From: an uncultured bacterium
GTDB taxonomy: Bacteria > Cyanobacteriota > Vampirovibrionia > Gastranaerophilales > Gastranaerophilaceae
Length of the DNA: 24,136 nucleotides
Reading direction: 5' to 3'
NCBI GenBank assembly: GCA_949299435.1
Contig: CASGAK010000165.1
Span: 1-24,136, forward strand
The notes under the pieces are model-generated. The model did not search any database. It saw only the letters and a program-made list of their open reading frames with translations, and was not told where the DNA came from. The first letter of the stretch is position 1. Every line of letters begins with the position of its first letter. Of the stretch, positions 1-6,891 are shown piece after piece. The translations under genes were made by a program, and so were the position numbers.

Positions 1-132
1 ACTTCATATCAGGAAGATGGTAAAACTATACAAAAGATTATTGACTGTGATTCTCAAACAGGCAAATTAATAAAGGTTACAACCTATGAGTCTGATGGTG
101 TAACCATAAAATCTATTGAAACCTTTGACTAA
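1..132 (+). CDS. C-terminal end of a repeat-type protein (partial, 43 residues)
   Basis: The reading frame is open from the first base and ends in TAA at 130-132, so only the last 43 residues are visible. They read as two short related units built around a D-x-x-T-G-K-L-I-K core and an E-S-D-G-V-T-I-K-S-I stretch. This resembles the short repeats of DUF2963-type proteins, in which 'tGkLIK..yy..dGktIk.I' recurs many times. Family membership is inferred from pattern only, and the function of such proteins is unknown. The stop codon overlaps the stop of the convergent small gene that follows, so no terminator separates the two. Confidence 0.55.
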   Translation, partial: TSYQEDGKTIQKIIDCDSQTGKLIKVTTYESDGVTIKSIETFD

Positions 133-329
133 GATCTTGCAACAACTTCTGCGACAAGCTCTCCGTAGCTGTTGAAGTGTCCGTCTGTTTCTTCAACGAT
201 GTAGCTTAATTCAGGTTTTCCCTCAATTGCTTTTTCTGCTGCGTCCATTGCTTCGTCGTAATCTTTGAAATCTCCAATTAATGTTCTTGTAAGTTCTGAA
301 CGATTTTTTTCTGTGTAAACGTGATACAT
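129..329 (-). CDS. small hypothetical protein, 66 residues
   Basis: This is a small acidic soluble protein with no signal peptide or membrane segment. It begins MYHVYTEKNRSEL. The middle reads as a helix (DYDEAMDAAEKAIEG) followed by a probable strand (LSYIVEETDG), which suggests a compact alpha/beta fold. I do not recognise the family. Support for a real gene: an AAAGGGA ribosome-binding site (about positions 336-342 on this strand) lies 6-7 bases before the ATG, and the coding frame fills the gap between the left-edge gene and cysE. Its TAG stop overlaps the TAA of the plus-strand gene by four bases. It lies downstream of tyrS-cysE on the same strand and may be read through from that operon. 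Confidence 0.6.
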   Translation of the reverse strand: MYHVYTEKNRSELTRTLIGDFKDYDEAMDAAEKAIEGKPELSYIVEETDGHFNSYGELVAEVVARS

Positions 330-351
330 AATCTGTTTCCCTTTCTATTTT

Positions 352-380
352 TCTTTTGGTGTGGATTAAAAACCAAAAGA
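352..380. repeat. 9-bp perfect inverted repeat between cysE and the 66-residue gene
   Basis: TCTTTTGGT (352-360) and ACCAAAAGA (372-380) pair around an 11-base loop, immediately after the cysE stop. On the minus strand the hairpin is followed by an A-rich tract rather than a T-tract, so it is a poor terminator for cysE. On the plus strand it is followed by TTTTAATTT and could terminate plus transcripts coming from the left-edge gene. It could also protect or process the minus-strand message. Function unproven. Confidence 0.4.
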
Positions 381-382
381 TT

Positions 383-1036
383 TTAATTTAACTTTTCAAT
401 TTTTTCCCTAAGTTCTAAAACTTCGTATTTGAGTCTGTTAAGTTCGCATTTTACAGGATCAGGAATTCTGTTGTGCATTAATACCCCGTTTTTATCCATA
501 ATTTTTTTGCGGACAATTCTTCCGGGGACTCCGACGACTGTTGAATATTCTGGTACATCTTCTACTACAACAGAGCCTGCACCGACTCTCACGTAATCTC
601 CAAGAGTAATATTACCTAAAACTTTTGCTCCTGCACCTACAATTACGTTATTGCCTAAAGTCGGGTGTCTTTTGCCTTGTTCTTTGCCTGTTCCGCCTAG
701 AGTTACCTGCTGATATATCAACACATCATCACCGATTATTGTAGTTGCTCCGATTACAACACCTTCGCCGTGGTCGATGAAAAATCTTCTGCCGATTCTC
801 GCTGCAGGGTGAATTTCAATGCCTGTAATTATTCTTGTAATGTATGAAATTATTCTCGGTATAAGCGGAATATGCCATTTGTACAATCTGTGAGCAAATC
901 TGTATGCAATTAGTGCATGAAGCCCAGGGTAGCATAAAATGATTTCTAAAAGATTGTTTGCGGCAGGATCTTTGTCGTAAATAACTTTTATATCTTCTTT
1001 TACTTTTATTATTCCGCGTTTAATTACACTAAACAT
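383..1036 (-). CDS. cysE: serine O-acetyltransferase
   Basis: Transfers an acetyl group from acetyl-CoA to L-serine, giving O-acetylserine, the committed precursor of cysteine; cytoplasmic. The 217-residue length fits the short CysE/EpsC form. After an N-terminal helical part carrying DKDPAA (residues 21-26), a left-handed beta-helix of hexapeptide repeats runs from about 72 to 175. It holds the family signature IDHGEGVVIGATTIIGDDV (87-105) with the catalytic Asp-His pair at D88/H89, then VTLGGTGK (111-118) and KRHP (122-125), the acetyl-CoA and active-site region. A GGAG Shine-Dalgarno lies just before the ATG. It starts 37 bases after tyrS on the same strand, so the two are probably cotranscribed. 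No cysK is present in the window. Confidence 0.95.
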   Translation of the reverse strand: MFSVIKRGIIKVKEDIKVIYDKDPAANNLLEIILCYPGLHALIAYRFAHRLYKWHIPLIPRIISYITRIITGIEIHPAARIGRRFFIDHGEGVVIGATTIIGDDVLIYQQVTLGGTGKEQGKRHPTLGNNVIVGAGAKVLGNITLGDYVRVGAGSVVVEDVPEYSTVVGVPGRIVRKKIMDKNGVLMHNRIPDPVKCELNRLKYEVLELREKIEKLN

Positions 1037-1073
1037 TTCTCTCCAATCGTTTTTGCGAAAGTCTAATTTGCTG

Positions 1074-2297
1074 TTATTTTACAAGTTTTGCAAACTTACG
1101 TTTTCCTGCCTGCAATATTACACTTTCAGCAAATTGTACGGAATACATCATATCGGCAATTTTTTCACCGTCAATTTTTACTCCGCCGCCTTGAATTAAA
1201 CGTTTTGCTTCCCCTTTGCTTTGTACAAACTTTAATTCTACAAGAAGGTCAAGAATGTTTTTACCCATCTCTACTTTTACCTCTTCAATGTCAGATGGAA
1301 GTCCCTTGTTGGATACTACATTGATAAATTCAGCTTGAGCTTTTTCTGCACCTTCTTTTCCATGGTATTCTTCAGTGATTGTATAAGCAAGTTTTAGTTT
1401 TAAATCACGAGGATTTATTGACGGATCTTTTAGTGAATTTTCAATATTTTTCAATTCTTCTTCGCTCACGTCAGTTAGAAGCATAAAGTATTTTACAATC
1501 AAAGTGTCAGGAATACTCATCAACTTTCCGAACATATCATTTGCACTATCAGTTAGAGAAATACAATGCTCAGGATAAGTTTTTGACATCTTAACAAGTC
1601 CGTCAGTACCTTCGATTAGAGGCAAAAGCATAACCATTTGCGGATATTTTTTGCCGTAAGCTTCTTGGATTTGACGGCCTAAAAGGGTATTAAATCTTTG
1701 ATCTGTTCCGCCGAGTTCTATATCTGCATCTATCGCTACAGAATCGTAAGCCTGCATCAAAGGATAGAAAAATTCGTGTACAGAAATCGGACGGCCTTCT
1801 GCGTATCTTTTTGCAAAATCATCTCTTGTCATCATTTGTGCAACTGTTATTTGAGATGCGAGTTTTAGCAAGTCGGTAAAACTCATCTTGTGAAGCCAAT
1901 CAGCATTGTTTGTGACTTCTGCTTTTGTGACATCTACAACTTTTGACATCTGTTCAAAATATGATTTTGCGTTTTCTTCAACTTGTTCTTTTGTCAAAGA
2001 CGGACGAGTTTCAGATTTTCCTGATGGATCTCCTACCATTGCAGTTGCGCCTCCAACAATTAACACAACCTGATGCCCGAGCTTTTGAAATTCTCTCAAT
2101 TTTCTCATTACAACAGTGTGCCCTAAATGAAGGTCAGGACGTGTAGGATCCATTCCGAGTTTTACTCTTAGTGGTGTGTTTGTATCTTTTGCGTGCTGTA
2201 GTTTTACTGCTAATTCTTCAATGCCTCCAGGTAGTACTTCCGCACCACGTGCAAGTCTTTTTGCCTGTTCTATAAATTCTTCTCTTATATCTACCAT
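1074..2297 (-). CDS. tyrS: tyrosyl-tRNA synthetase
   Basis: Charges tRNA-Tyr with tyrosine in the cytoplasm. The 407 residues show the class I core: HLGH at 57-60 (HIGH motif), a tyrosine-binding ELGGTDQ at 194-200, and KMSKT at 236-240 in place of KMSKS. An S4 RNA-binding domain follows at about 345-402 (KFVQSKGEAKRLIQGGGVKI). The KMSK-type motif and length place it in the TyrZ-like branch of bacterial TyrRS rather than the KFGKS branch. An AAAGGAG site lies 8 bases before the ATG. An extended -10 promoter sits close upstream, leaving a very short leader with no room for a T-box, so no tRNA-sensing regulation is visible. cysE follows after 37 bases. Confidence 0.97.
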   Translation of the reverse strand: MVDIREEFIEQAKRLARGAEVLPGGIEELAVKLQHAKDTNTPLRVKLGMDPTRPDLHLGHTVVMRKLREFQKLGHQVVLIVGGATAMVGDPSGKSETRPSLTKEQVEENAKSYFEQMSKVVDVTKAEVTNNADWLHKMSFTDLLKLASQITVAQMMTRDDFAKRYAEGRPISVHEFFYPLMQAYDSVAIDADIELGGTDQRFNTLLGRQIQEAYGKKYPQMVMLLPLIEGTDGLVKMSKTYPEHCISLTDSANDMFGKLMSIPDTLIVKYFMLLTDVSEEELKNIENSLKDPSINPRDLKLKLAYTITEEYHGKEGAEKAQAEFINVVSNKGLPSDIEEVKVEMGKNILDLLVELKFVQSKGEAKRLIQGGGVKIDGEKIADMMYSVQFAESVILQAGKRKFAKLVK

Positions 2298-2319
2298 TTA
2301 TTTCTCTCCTTTGTATTTT

Positions 2320-2328
2320 ATTGTACCA
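2320..2328 (-). promoter_or_regulatory. extended -10 promoter for tyrS-cysE
   Basis: On the minus strand the bases read TGGTACAAT: a TACAAT -10 hexamer (2320-2325) with the TG of an extended -10 one base upstream. No good -35 hexamer is visible, as is usual for this promoter type. Predicted transcription start is about 10-20 bases before the tyrS ATG region. Confidence 0.45.
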
Positions 2329-2370
2329 AAAACAAAAGAAGATAAATATTTGATATACAAATATTAAGGA

Positions 2371-2394
2371 AGGCACCGAAATTTTTCGGTGCCT
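2371..2394 (-). terminator. terminator of the tail-fibre module
   Basis: AGGCACCGAAA and TTTCGGTGCCT form a perfect 11-bp stem around a minimal loop. It lies 7 bases beyond the stop of the 162-residue phage-type gene and upstream of the tyrS promoter. In the minus direction the downstream tract is TCCTTAATATTTG, only moderately T-rich, so efficiency is uncertain. It separates the phage-type pair from tyrS. Confidence 0.6.
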
Positions 2395-2401
2395 GATAAA
2401 T

Positions 2402-2890
2402 TTATTTTGTAAGTTCAGTATAATCTTTTGTATCAAAAAATCTGTCCAGTTGTTCTGAGCTGAATCCAAGTATTGTGCCAACTTGTTCAATATATGGATT
2501 ACCTCTATAAAAATTATTTGCTCTAAGTTCTATTTTAAGTGCTTTGATATCAATCGATTTGATAGCATCATCTTGACTCAATTGAGCTGTTTGTTCTACT
2601 AGGTTGACTAAATCATCAAAATCTATCCCTTTTACTTTGTAGATTGCTCGTTCTACATCGGCAGCTGTAAGGTTTAAATTATCGAGTCGTTCTCTTTCCT
2701 TTTTTTGTAATTCAGATTCATAATTGGGATTAATAATTGGTAAGTTATTCTCGCCTATTATCTCATTTGCTTCCAATGCAAAAATAGCTTCTTCAGTTTC
2801 TTCAATCAGTCTTCCATTGTTATGATTGTGTTCTACAATAAAATCTGCATATTCTATATCAGTATAAGGCTTTTTTAATTTATAACTCAT
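2402..2890 (-). CDS. probable phage tail-fibre adaptor/assembly-type protein
   Basis: This 162-residue acidic, soluble, mostly helical protein has no signal peptide. The C-terminal half (about 68-160) has a shape I associate with small proteins encoded next to tail fibres: a PxxxxELQKKERERLDNLNLTAADVERAIY-type helix, a KGIDFDDLVNLVE segment, and IELRANNFYRGNPYIEQVGTILGFSSEQLDRFF near the end. The family name is not certain. It starts 26 bases after the tail-fibre-like gene with a strong AAAGGAGA site and ends at a hairpin terminator, so the two form a closed bicistronic unit. A role in attaching or folding the fibre is inferred from position only. Confidence 0.55.
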   Translation of the reverse strand: MSYKLKKPYTDIEYADFIVEHNHNNGRLIEETEEAIFALEANEIIGENNLPIINPNYESELQKKERERLDNLNLTAADVERAIYKVKGIDFDDLVNLVEQTAQLSQDDAIKSIDIKALKIELRANNFYRGNPYIEQVGTILGFSSEQLDRFFDTKDYTELTK

Positions 2891-2916
2891 ATTTTCTCCT
2901 TTATAATTGAGTATTA

Positions 2917-3747
2917 TTAATATCCGAATGCGACCCAGCTAGGGTTACTGGTAATGGTGTTGTCACCATTATAGTATGTGAAATAAGTTGTATATCTTCC
3001 AACGAGCGACATGCCATTGTTGTAGTCACTGTTTGCTAAACCTGTAGTTGGAAGCATAACTATTGTATAGTAGGACGAATCAAATTTTTTTAACAAATTA
3101 ATTGTTTTTAAATCGACGCCAACCCCAGCTGCAGATCTTCCGCCTTGCTCAATCCAGCCGTCAGACCATACCCTGTACCAAGAGTTTTGATTTCTATAAT
3201 TTTCTACAACTACAGCCGGACGAGCTTTTGATGCACTGGCAGATGTTGTGGCTTTTGTTATTGTCCAGTGATTTGCCATATAATTTGTTGTAACGATTTT
3301 ATCAGAGGTATCAGTATAATCTTCAGTGTAAGTAGGACAAGTTGCATAACTTATACCATCAGTGTTTCTTATGCATAGACTGCTGCATTCTGAGCCGTCT
3401 TCTTTAGCTGCTGTGAGTATTGTTTCGTTATATCCGTCACCATTTGAAATTCTTAACGAGCCACAGATAATATTTGATGGATTCATTGCAATTATAGAAT
3501 CGGTATATTCCCCATCTTGGAGGTTTGTAATAACGATATTGCCATCAGTTGTATCTCCTCTCACAGCTGAGTATATCGGTTTAGTGAATGTCTTTTTGCC
3601 GGTTATTGTGGATTCTGTATTTTCATGAACAGCTGTTGAGTTATTAGATTCTATTTTATCGGCAAGTGCATTAAAGTTAGCATTTACTTCCTGAGCTTTG
3701 GCTTTAGTGCCTGGAGTAAAAGAATATGGAATTAAAGAATTTGTCAT
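2917..3747 (-). CDS. phage tail-fibre-like receptor-binding protein
   Basis: The 276-residue protein starts with an adaptor-like segment (FTPGTKAKAQEVNANFNALADKI, residues 10-32) common at the N-terminus of phage tail-fibre and tail-collar proteins. A short trimerisation-like stretch and a beta-rich middle follow. The C-terminal domain (about 185-276) carries NSWYRVWSDGWIEQGGR, the characteristic opening of a tail-fibre tip domain, then VDLKTINLLKKFDSSYYTIVM and an aromatic tail ending WVAFGY. Such tips bind cell-surface receptors. No other structural phage genes are adjacent. A GGAAAGG site precedes the ATG. A TTGACA/TATACT promoter lies just upstream. It could be a domesticated fibre, a tailocin part or a prophage remnant. 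Confidence 0.75.
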   Translation of the reverse strand: MTNSLIPYSFTPGTKAKAQEVNANFNALADKIESNNSTAVHENTESTITGKKTFTKPIYSAVRGDTTDGNIVITNLQDGEYTDSIIAMNPSNIICGSLRISNGDGYNETILTAAKEDGSECSSLCIRNTDGISYATCPTYTEDYTDTSDKIVTTNYMANHWTITKATTSASASKARPAVVVENYRNQNSWYRVWSDGWIEQGGRSAAGVGVDLKTINLLKKFDSSYYTIVMLPTTGLANSDYNNGMSLVGRYTTYFTYYNGDNTITSNPSWVAFGY

Positions 3748-3806
3748 ATTTGCCTTTCCGGCAACATCTAATGACTATGTTCTTATTTAATAAGGCTTGA
3801 TATACA

Positions 3807-3836
3807 AGTATACTACGTAATTTCAAAAACTGTCAA
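3807..3836 (-). promoter_or_regulatory. near-consensus sigma-70 promoter for the tail-fibre module
   Basis: On the minus strand, a perfect -35 TTGACA (3831-3836) is followed after 18 bases by TATACT (3807-3812). It lies in the gap just after the pheA stop and reads toward the tail-fibre gene, leaving a leader of about 50-55 bases. This is among the best promoter matches in the window. Confidence 0.7.
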
Positions 3837-3844
3837 GTGTCAAA

Positions 3845-4690
3845 TTATTTGGAATAAGAGCCGAAAAATCTGAAAAATGTAGTTTTAGCTCTAATCTGTT
3901 CAATTGTATTTTTTATTTTTTCTTCTTTAATATGCCCATCAAAATTTACGATAAAGTTGTAATCTCCGAAATTGATTTTAGACGGACGGGAAACAATATA
4001 TGACAGGTTTATATTGTTTTTGTAGAAAATATTCAAAATATCCATCAATGCACCGGGTTTATTTTCTGTTGCAAACACCAAAGAGGTTTTGTCATTACCC
4101 GTAATTTCGGTATCAAAATCGCCAATGAGTACGAATCTTGTTTGGTTGGTTTGATCGTCATTAATATTTTCTTTTAAAATATTAAGATTGTAGACTTCAG
4201 CAGTCTTTCTGCTTCCTATAGCTGAGTATGTAAGATTATAATTGGCAAGACTTCTTGCTGCTTCTGCTGTGCTTGTCGCTTCAATAATATTTAAATTTCT
4301 AGGCATTTCATTATGAATAAAGTTTTGACACTGGGCAAGAGCCTGCGGGTGAGAGATTATGCCTGTGATACTGTAAAATTCAGTTGTTCTTGACAAAAGA
4401 CAGTGTCTGATTGGCATAATTACTTGTGAAAGCATTCTGATATTTTCATTTTTGGTCAGCATAAGATTATCTAAAGATTCTCTGACAGAGCCTTCCAATG
4501 AATTTTCAAGCGGGAGTACACCAACTACATTTGGTGTATTATCAACAAATTCAATTACCTGTCTTATGGTTGTCATTTTTTCAGGGTAGGCTTTTATAGA
4601 ATATTTTTCACGAAAAATATCTGCTGCCATCTCTGAAAAAGAGGCTTCAGGTCCTAAATATGCAATTTTTTCAACATTTGAAAAATCCAT
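3845..4690 (-). CDS. pheA: prephenate dehydratase
   Basis: Converts prephenate to phenylpyruvate, the phenylalanine-specific step of aromatic amino-acid synthesis. It is a stand-alone 281-residue enzyme with no chorismate mutase part. The catalytic domain (about 8-192) has YLGPEASFSE, PLENSLEGSV (60-69), SHPQALAQC (113-121) and the active-site TRF (184-186). A C-terminal ACT regulatory domain (about 201-278) has KPGALMDIL and INLSYIVSRPS. The usual phenylalanine-binding ESRP is VSRP here (V233), so feedback sensitivity may be altered. The Shine-Dalgarno is weak (AGGAA, about 13 bases from the ATG). It is transcribed divergently from the phosphohexomutase gene. Confidence 0.95.
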   Translation of the reverse strand: MDFSNVEKIAYLGPEASFSEMAADIFREKYSIKAYPEKMTTIRQVIEFVDNTPNVVGVLPLENSLEGSVRESLDNLMLTKNENIRMLSQVIMPIRHCLLSRTTEFYSITGIISHPQALAQCQNFIHNEMPRNLNIIEATSTAEAARSLANYNLTYSAIGSRKTAEVYNLNILKENINDDQTNQTRFVLIGDFDTEITGNDKTSLVFATENKPGALMDILNIFYKNNINLSYIVSRPSKINFGDYNFIVNFDGHIKEEKIKNTIEQIRAKTTFFRFFGSYSK

Positions 4691-4692
4691 AG

Positions 4693-4721
4693 TTTACTTA
4701 GTTTCCTATTTCAAATATAAT
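4693..4721 (+). promoter_or_regulatory. promoter of the phosphohexomutase gene
   Basis: TTTACT (4693-4698), a 17-base spacer and a perfect TATAAT (4716-4721) read toward the gene starting at 4754. The -10 is interleaved with that of the opposing pheA promoter, the two sharing the sequence TATAATTATA. Confidence 0.55.
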
Positions 4722-4748
4722 TATAACAGAGAACAGATAAAAGGGCAA
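4720..4748 (-). promoter_or_regulatory. promoter of pheA, overlapping the divergent promoter
   Basis: On the minus strand TTGCCC (4743-4748), a 17-base spacer and TATAAT (4720-4725) read toward pheA, with a leader of roughly 20 bases. Because the two -10 boxes overlap by two bases, polymerase should not be able to occupy both promoters at once. Confidence 0.5.
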
Positions 4749-4753
4749 CGGAA

Positions 4754-6142
4754 ATGGGTGATATAAAATTTGGAACAGACGGCTGGAGAGCTGTTGTGGG
4801 TAAAGATTTTACGAAAGAAAATGTAATAAAAGTATCAAAGGCAGTGGGAAAGTATGTATTTGATAACTTTGGTAAAGATAAGCTGATAATAATCGGGTAT
4901 GACCCCAGAAAAATGGCCGATGAATTTTCAAAAGTTTCTGCTGAAATTCTTGCGGATTTAGGATTTCGAGTTTTATACAGTGATAAAATTCTTCCGACTC
5001 CTGTACTTGCGTATAATGCAAAACACTTGAATGCTTGTGCTCTGATGTTTACTGCATCTCATAATCCTCCTGAATATTTGGGTATTAAATTTATTCCTGA
5101 TTATGCAGGGCCTGCGACATCTGATATTACTGATGAAATTGTTTCAAACTTGGAAAAAGATTTTGAAAAGTTTTCAGATGGCGTTGTTGAAGAATATGAT
5201 TTTAGTACGGATTATTTTACTCACATTGAATCATTAGTTGATATTGAAAAAATTAGAAATCTCAAAACAAATATTATTTTTGACGGTTTGTATTCTGCAA
5301 GTATCGGATATTTTGATAAATTACTGAAATCTCATGGTATAAAATTTGATAGTATTCACATGTACCACGATCCGAATTTTGGTGGAGGAATGCCTGAGCC
5401 AAAACCTAAATATTTAAAGGAATTGATTGAAAAAGTGAAGTTAAATAAAAATTCCGTAGGTTTTGCGAACGACGGTGATGCTGACAGGTTCGGTGTGATA
5501 AATGAAGCCGGAGAATATGTGACACCGAATGAAATTATATCAATGCTTTTAATCCATTTGAAAAAAAATAAACACCTGAACGGCTCGATTGTAAAAACTG
5601 TCGGTGCAAGTCTTTTGATGGACAGAACAGCTCAAAAACTCGGTGTGGAAGTTATAGAAACCGCTGTAGGGTTCAAGCACGTTGGCGAAGCGATGAGGAA
5701 ATATAATCCGATAATAGGCGGTGAAGAAAGCGGTGGTTTAAGTATTCAGGGACATATTCCCGAAAAAGACGGTATCCTTGCAAATCTTTTGATTTTGGAA
5801 ATGATGGCATGTGCTCAAAAGTCATTGCTGGAGTTGCAAAAAGATTTATACAATTTCGTTGGCTGTAAATTCTATAACGATAGAATAGATAAAAGACTTG
5901 AAAATCAATCAATGGTAAAGCCTGTGATTGAAAAGTTTAAGACTTTATCCCAAATAGGTAATTTCGAAATTATTAAAAAAGATTTTAAAGACGGAGTAAA
6001 ACTATATTTAGATGATAATTCAAGCTGGATTTTAGTCCGTCCTAGCGGTACTGAGCCGCTTTTGAGAATTTATTTCGAAAGTGACAGTGATGAAAAAATA
6101 GATTATTTGAAGTCTGAAACTCAAAAAATTAACAATTCTTAA
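4754..6142 (+). CDS. phosphoglucomutase/phosphomannomutase family protein
   Basis: An alpha-D-phosphohexomutase that moves phosphate between C1 and C6 of a hexose phosphate, feeding glycogen, cell-wall or LPS sugar-nucleotide synthesis; cytoplasmic. All four signature sites are present in the 462 residues: the phosphoserine loop TASHNP (100-105, S102), the metal loop DGDADR (240-245), the sugar-specificity loop GEESGG (323-328) and the phosphate-binding RPSGTEP (429-435). It begins KFGTDGWRAV, as in the phosphomutase group annotated PGM/PMM, rather than the TDGVRG of GlmM. Sequence alone does not decide between glucose and mannose. A divergent promoter pair lies upstream and a bidirectional terminator downstream. 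Confidence 0.93.
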   Translation: MGDIKFGTDGWRAVVGKDFTKENVIKVSKAVGKYVFDNFGKDKLIIIGYDPRKMADEFSKVSAEILADLGFRVLYSDKILPTPVLAYNAKHLNACALMFTASHNPPEYLGIKFIPDYAGPATSDITDEIVSNLEKDFEKFSDGVVEEYDFSTDYFTHIESLVDIEKIRNLKTNIIFDGLYSASIGYFDKLLKSHGIKFDSIHMYHDPNFGGGMPEPKPKYLKELIEKVKLNKNSVGFANDGDADRFGVINEAGEYVTPNEIISMLLIHLKKNKHLNGSIVKTVGASLLMDRTAQKLGVEVIETAVGFKHVGEAMRKYNPIIGGEESGGLSIQGHIPEKDGILANLLILEMMACAQKSLLELQKDLYNFVGCKFYNDRIDKRLENQSMVKPVIEKFKTLSQIGNFEIIKKDFKDGVKLYLDDNSSWILVRPSGTEPLLRIYFESDSDEKIDYLKSETQKINNS

Positions 6143-6210
6143 TATAAAAGTAAATTTTTTGTGGCATATAAACTTTATATAAACATGGAATAAAACGAGG
6201 GTATTTAACT

Positions 6211-6303
6211 ATGAGTGAAAATGTGCCACAAATTCAACCTGTAAAAATTTCAAATAAAAACACAGGTTCTGTTAATTCAAAACCTGTGTTTTCATTTTTA
6301 TAA
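6211..6303 (+). CDS. possible 30-residue peptide overlapping a terminator
   Basis: An ATG at 6211 with a well-spaced GAGGGT site (6197-6202, 8 bases away) opens a 30-codon frame ending in TAA at 6301-6303. The peptide starts MSENVPQIQPVKIS and ends SKPVFSFL; it is basic and unlike any family I recognise. Its second half is encoded by the terminator hairpin at 6257-6292, so a translating ribosome would cover both arms. TTTGTGGCA (6158-6166) and TGCCACAAA (6224-6232) form a perfect 9-bp inverted repeat that can sequester the start region. No convincing separate promoter is seen; it may be read from the upstream gene 68 bases away. It could be chance. Confidence 0.3.
   Translation: MSENVPQIQPVKISNKNTGSVNSKPVFSFL
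6257..6292. terminator. bidirectional terminator between convergent genes
   Basis: AAAACACAGGTT (6257-6268) pairs perfectly with AACCTGTGTTTT (6281-6292) around a 12-base loop. Both strands have T-rich tails (TCATTTTTA on plus, TTTTTATTTG on minus). It can end transcripts of the phosphohexomutase gene and of the zinc-ribbon gene. Confidence 0.75.
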
Positions 6304-6309
6304 TTCCTA

Positions 6310-6828
6310 TTATCTGCCATAGATCATAGAGTTGAAAAGTCTTGCGATGGGTGATTGCTTTGCTCTTGCAACATTTCGCTCATCTTCAAGTTCTTGCAGT
6401 TTTACTCCTACAGTTTTGTATAGCTCTTGCATTGTTGCTTGTGATCTTTCTTCTTCGGTATCAAATTCTGCACGGATTTTTTGTAATTCGCCGTTGTCCA
6501 AGAATTTTCCGCCGCAACTGTAGCATTCTTCTATTTGAATTGTTCGGTTGGCACTTGAATAATTTTTGACCATTTTAGATCCGCATACAGGGCAAATTCT
6601 GGGTAAGCTCTCATCTACTGAGGTAAAAGTCTTTCCTGAAATCGCTTTTAAGATTTCATCAATGCTTTCAGCTTTTTCGTCAAATTTGTTAAATTCTCTG
6701 TTGTCAAAAAATATGCCTCCGCATCCGTTTAAACATATATCAACATTTATACCTTCTTCCGGAACAAAAACTTTTACCATTTCCTTGTTACAAGCAGGAC
6801 ATTTTATGGTTTGTAATGTATCAGACAT
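6310..6828 (-). CDS. double TFIIB-type zinc-ribbon protein
   Basis: A 172-residue cytoplasmic protein with two zf-TFIIB-like zinc ribbons. The first uses C10/C13 and C32/C36 (CPAC ... CLNGC), the second C79/C82 and C102/C105 (CPVC ... CYSC). Each is followed by the family's GGIFFDNREF / GGKFLDNGEL segment. The C-terminal 45 residues are a charged helix ending in a basic tail. Bacterial members are widespread and of unknown function; nucleic-acid or protein binding is plausible. A strong AGGAGG site precedes the ATG and a TTGACA/TAAGAT promoter lies upstream, so it is a single-gene unit ended by the bidirectional terminator at 6257-6292. Confidence 0.88.
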   Translation of the reverse strand: MSDTLQTIKCPACNKEMVKVFVPEEGINVDICLNGCGGIFFDNREFNKFDEKAESIDEILKAISGKTFTSVDESLPRICPVCGSKMVKNYSSANRTIQIEECYSCGGKFLDNGELQKIRAEFDTEEERSQATMQELYKTVGVKLQELEDERNVARAKQSPIARLFNSMIYGR

Positions 6829-6858
6829 TCTTAAATCCTCCTAAATTTTACAATTGCT

Positions 6859-6887
6859 ATCTTAATATATTTTAACAATTCTGTCAA
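6859..6887 (-). promoter_or_regulatory. promoter of the zinc-ribbon gene
   Basis: On the minus strand a perfect TTGACA (6882-6887) is followed after 17 bases by TAAGAT (6859-6864), with a leader of about 25 bases to the start at 6828. It begins just beyond the hairpin ending the preceding gene. Confidence 0.6.
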
Positions 6888-6891
6888 TAAC

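Noticed and set aside
352..380. Terminator for cysE
   Set aside because: The stem is perfect, but an A-rich stretch follows it in the cysE direction rather than T residues. Kept as an inverted repeat only.
236..1073. cysE-tyrS gene pair as a horizontally acquired unit
   Set aside because: Base composition and codon use look like those of neighbouring genes, and both proteins are ordinary members of their families.
2298..2401. T-box or attenuator leader for tyrS
   Set aside because: The promoter-like extended -10 leaves a leader too short for a T-box, and the upstream hairpin fits the terminator of the preceding gene. No specifier loop or T-box sequence is visible.
2218..2490. 90-codon minus-strand frame overlapping the start of tyrS
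   Set aside because: It runs across tyrS, the terminator hairpin and the end of the 162-residue gene in another frame, has no ribosome-binding site and a random composition.
2402..3747. Complete prophage
   Set aside because: Only two tail-type genes are present, with no integrase, capsid, portal or terminase genes and no visible attachment-site repeats. It is reported as an isolated cassette.
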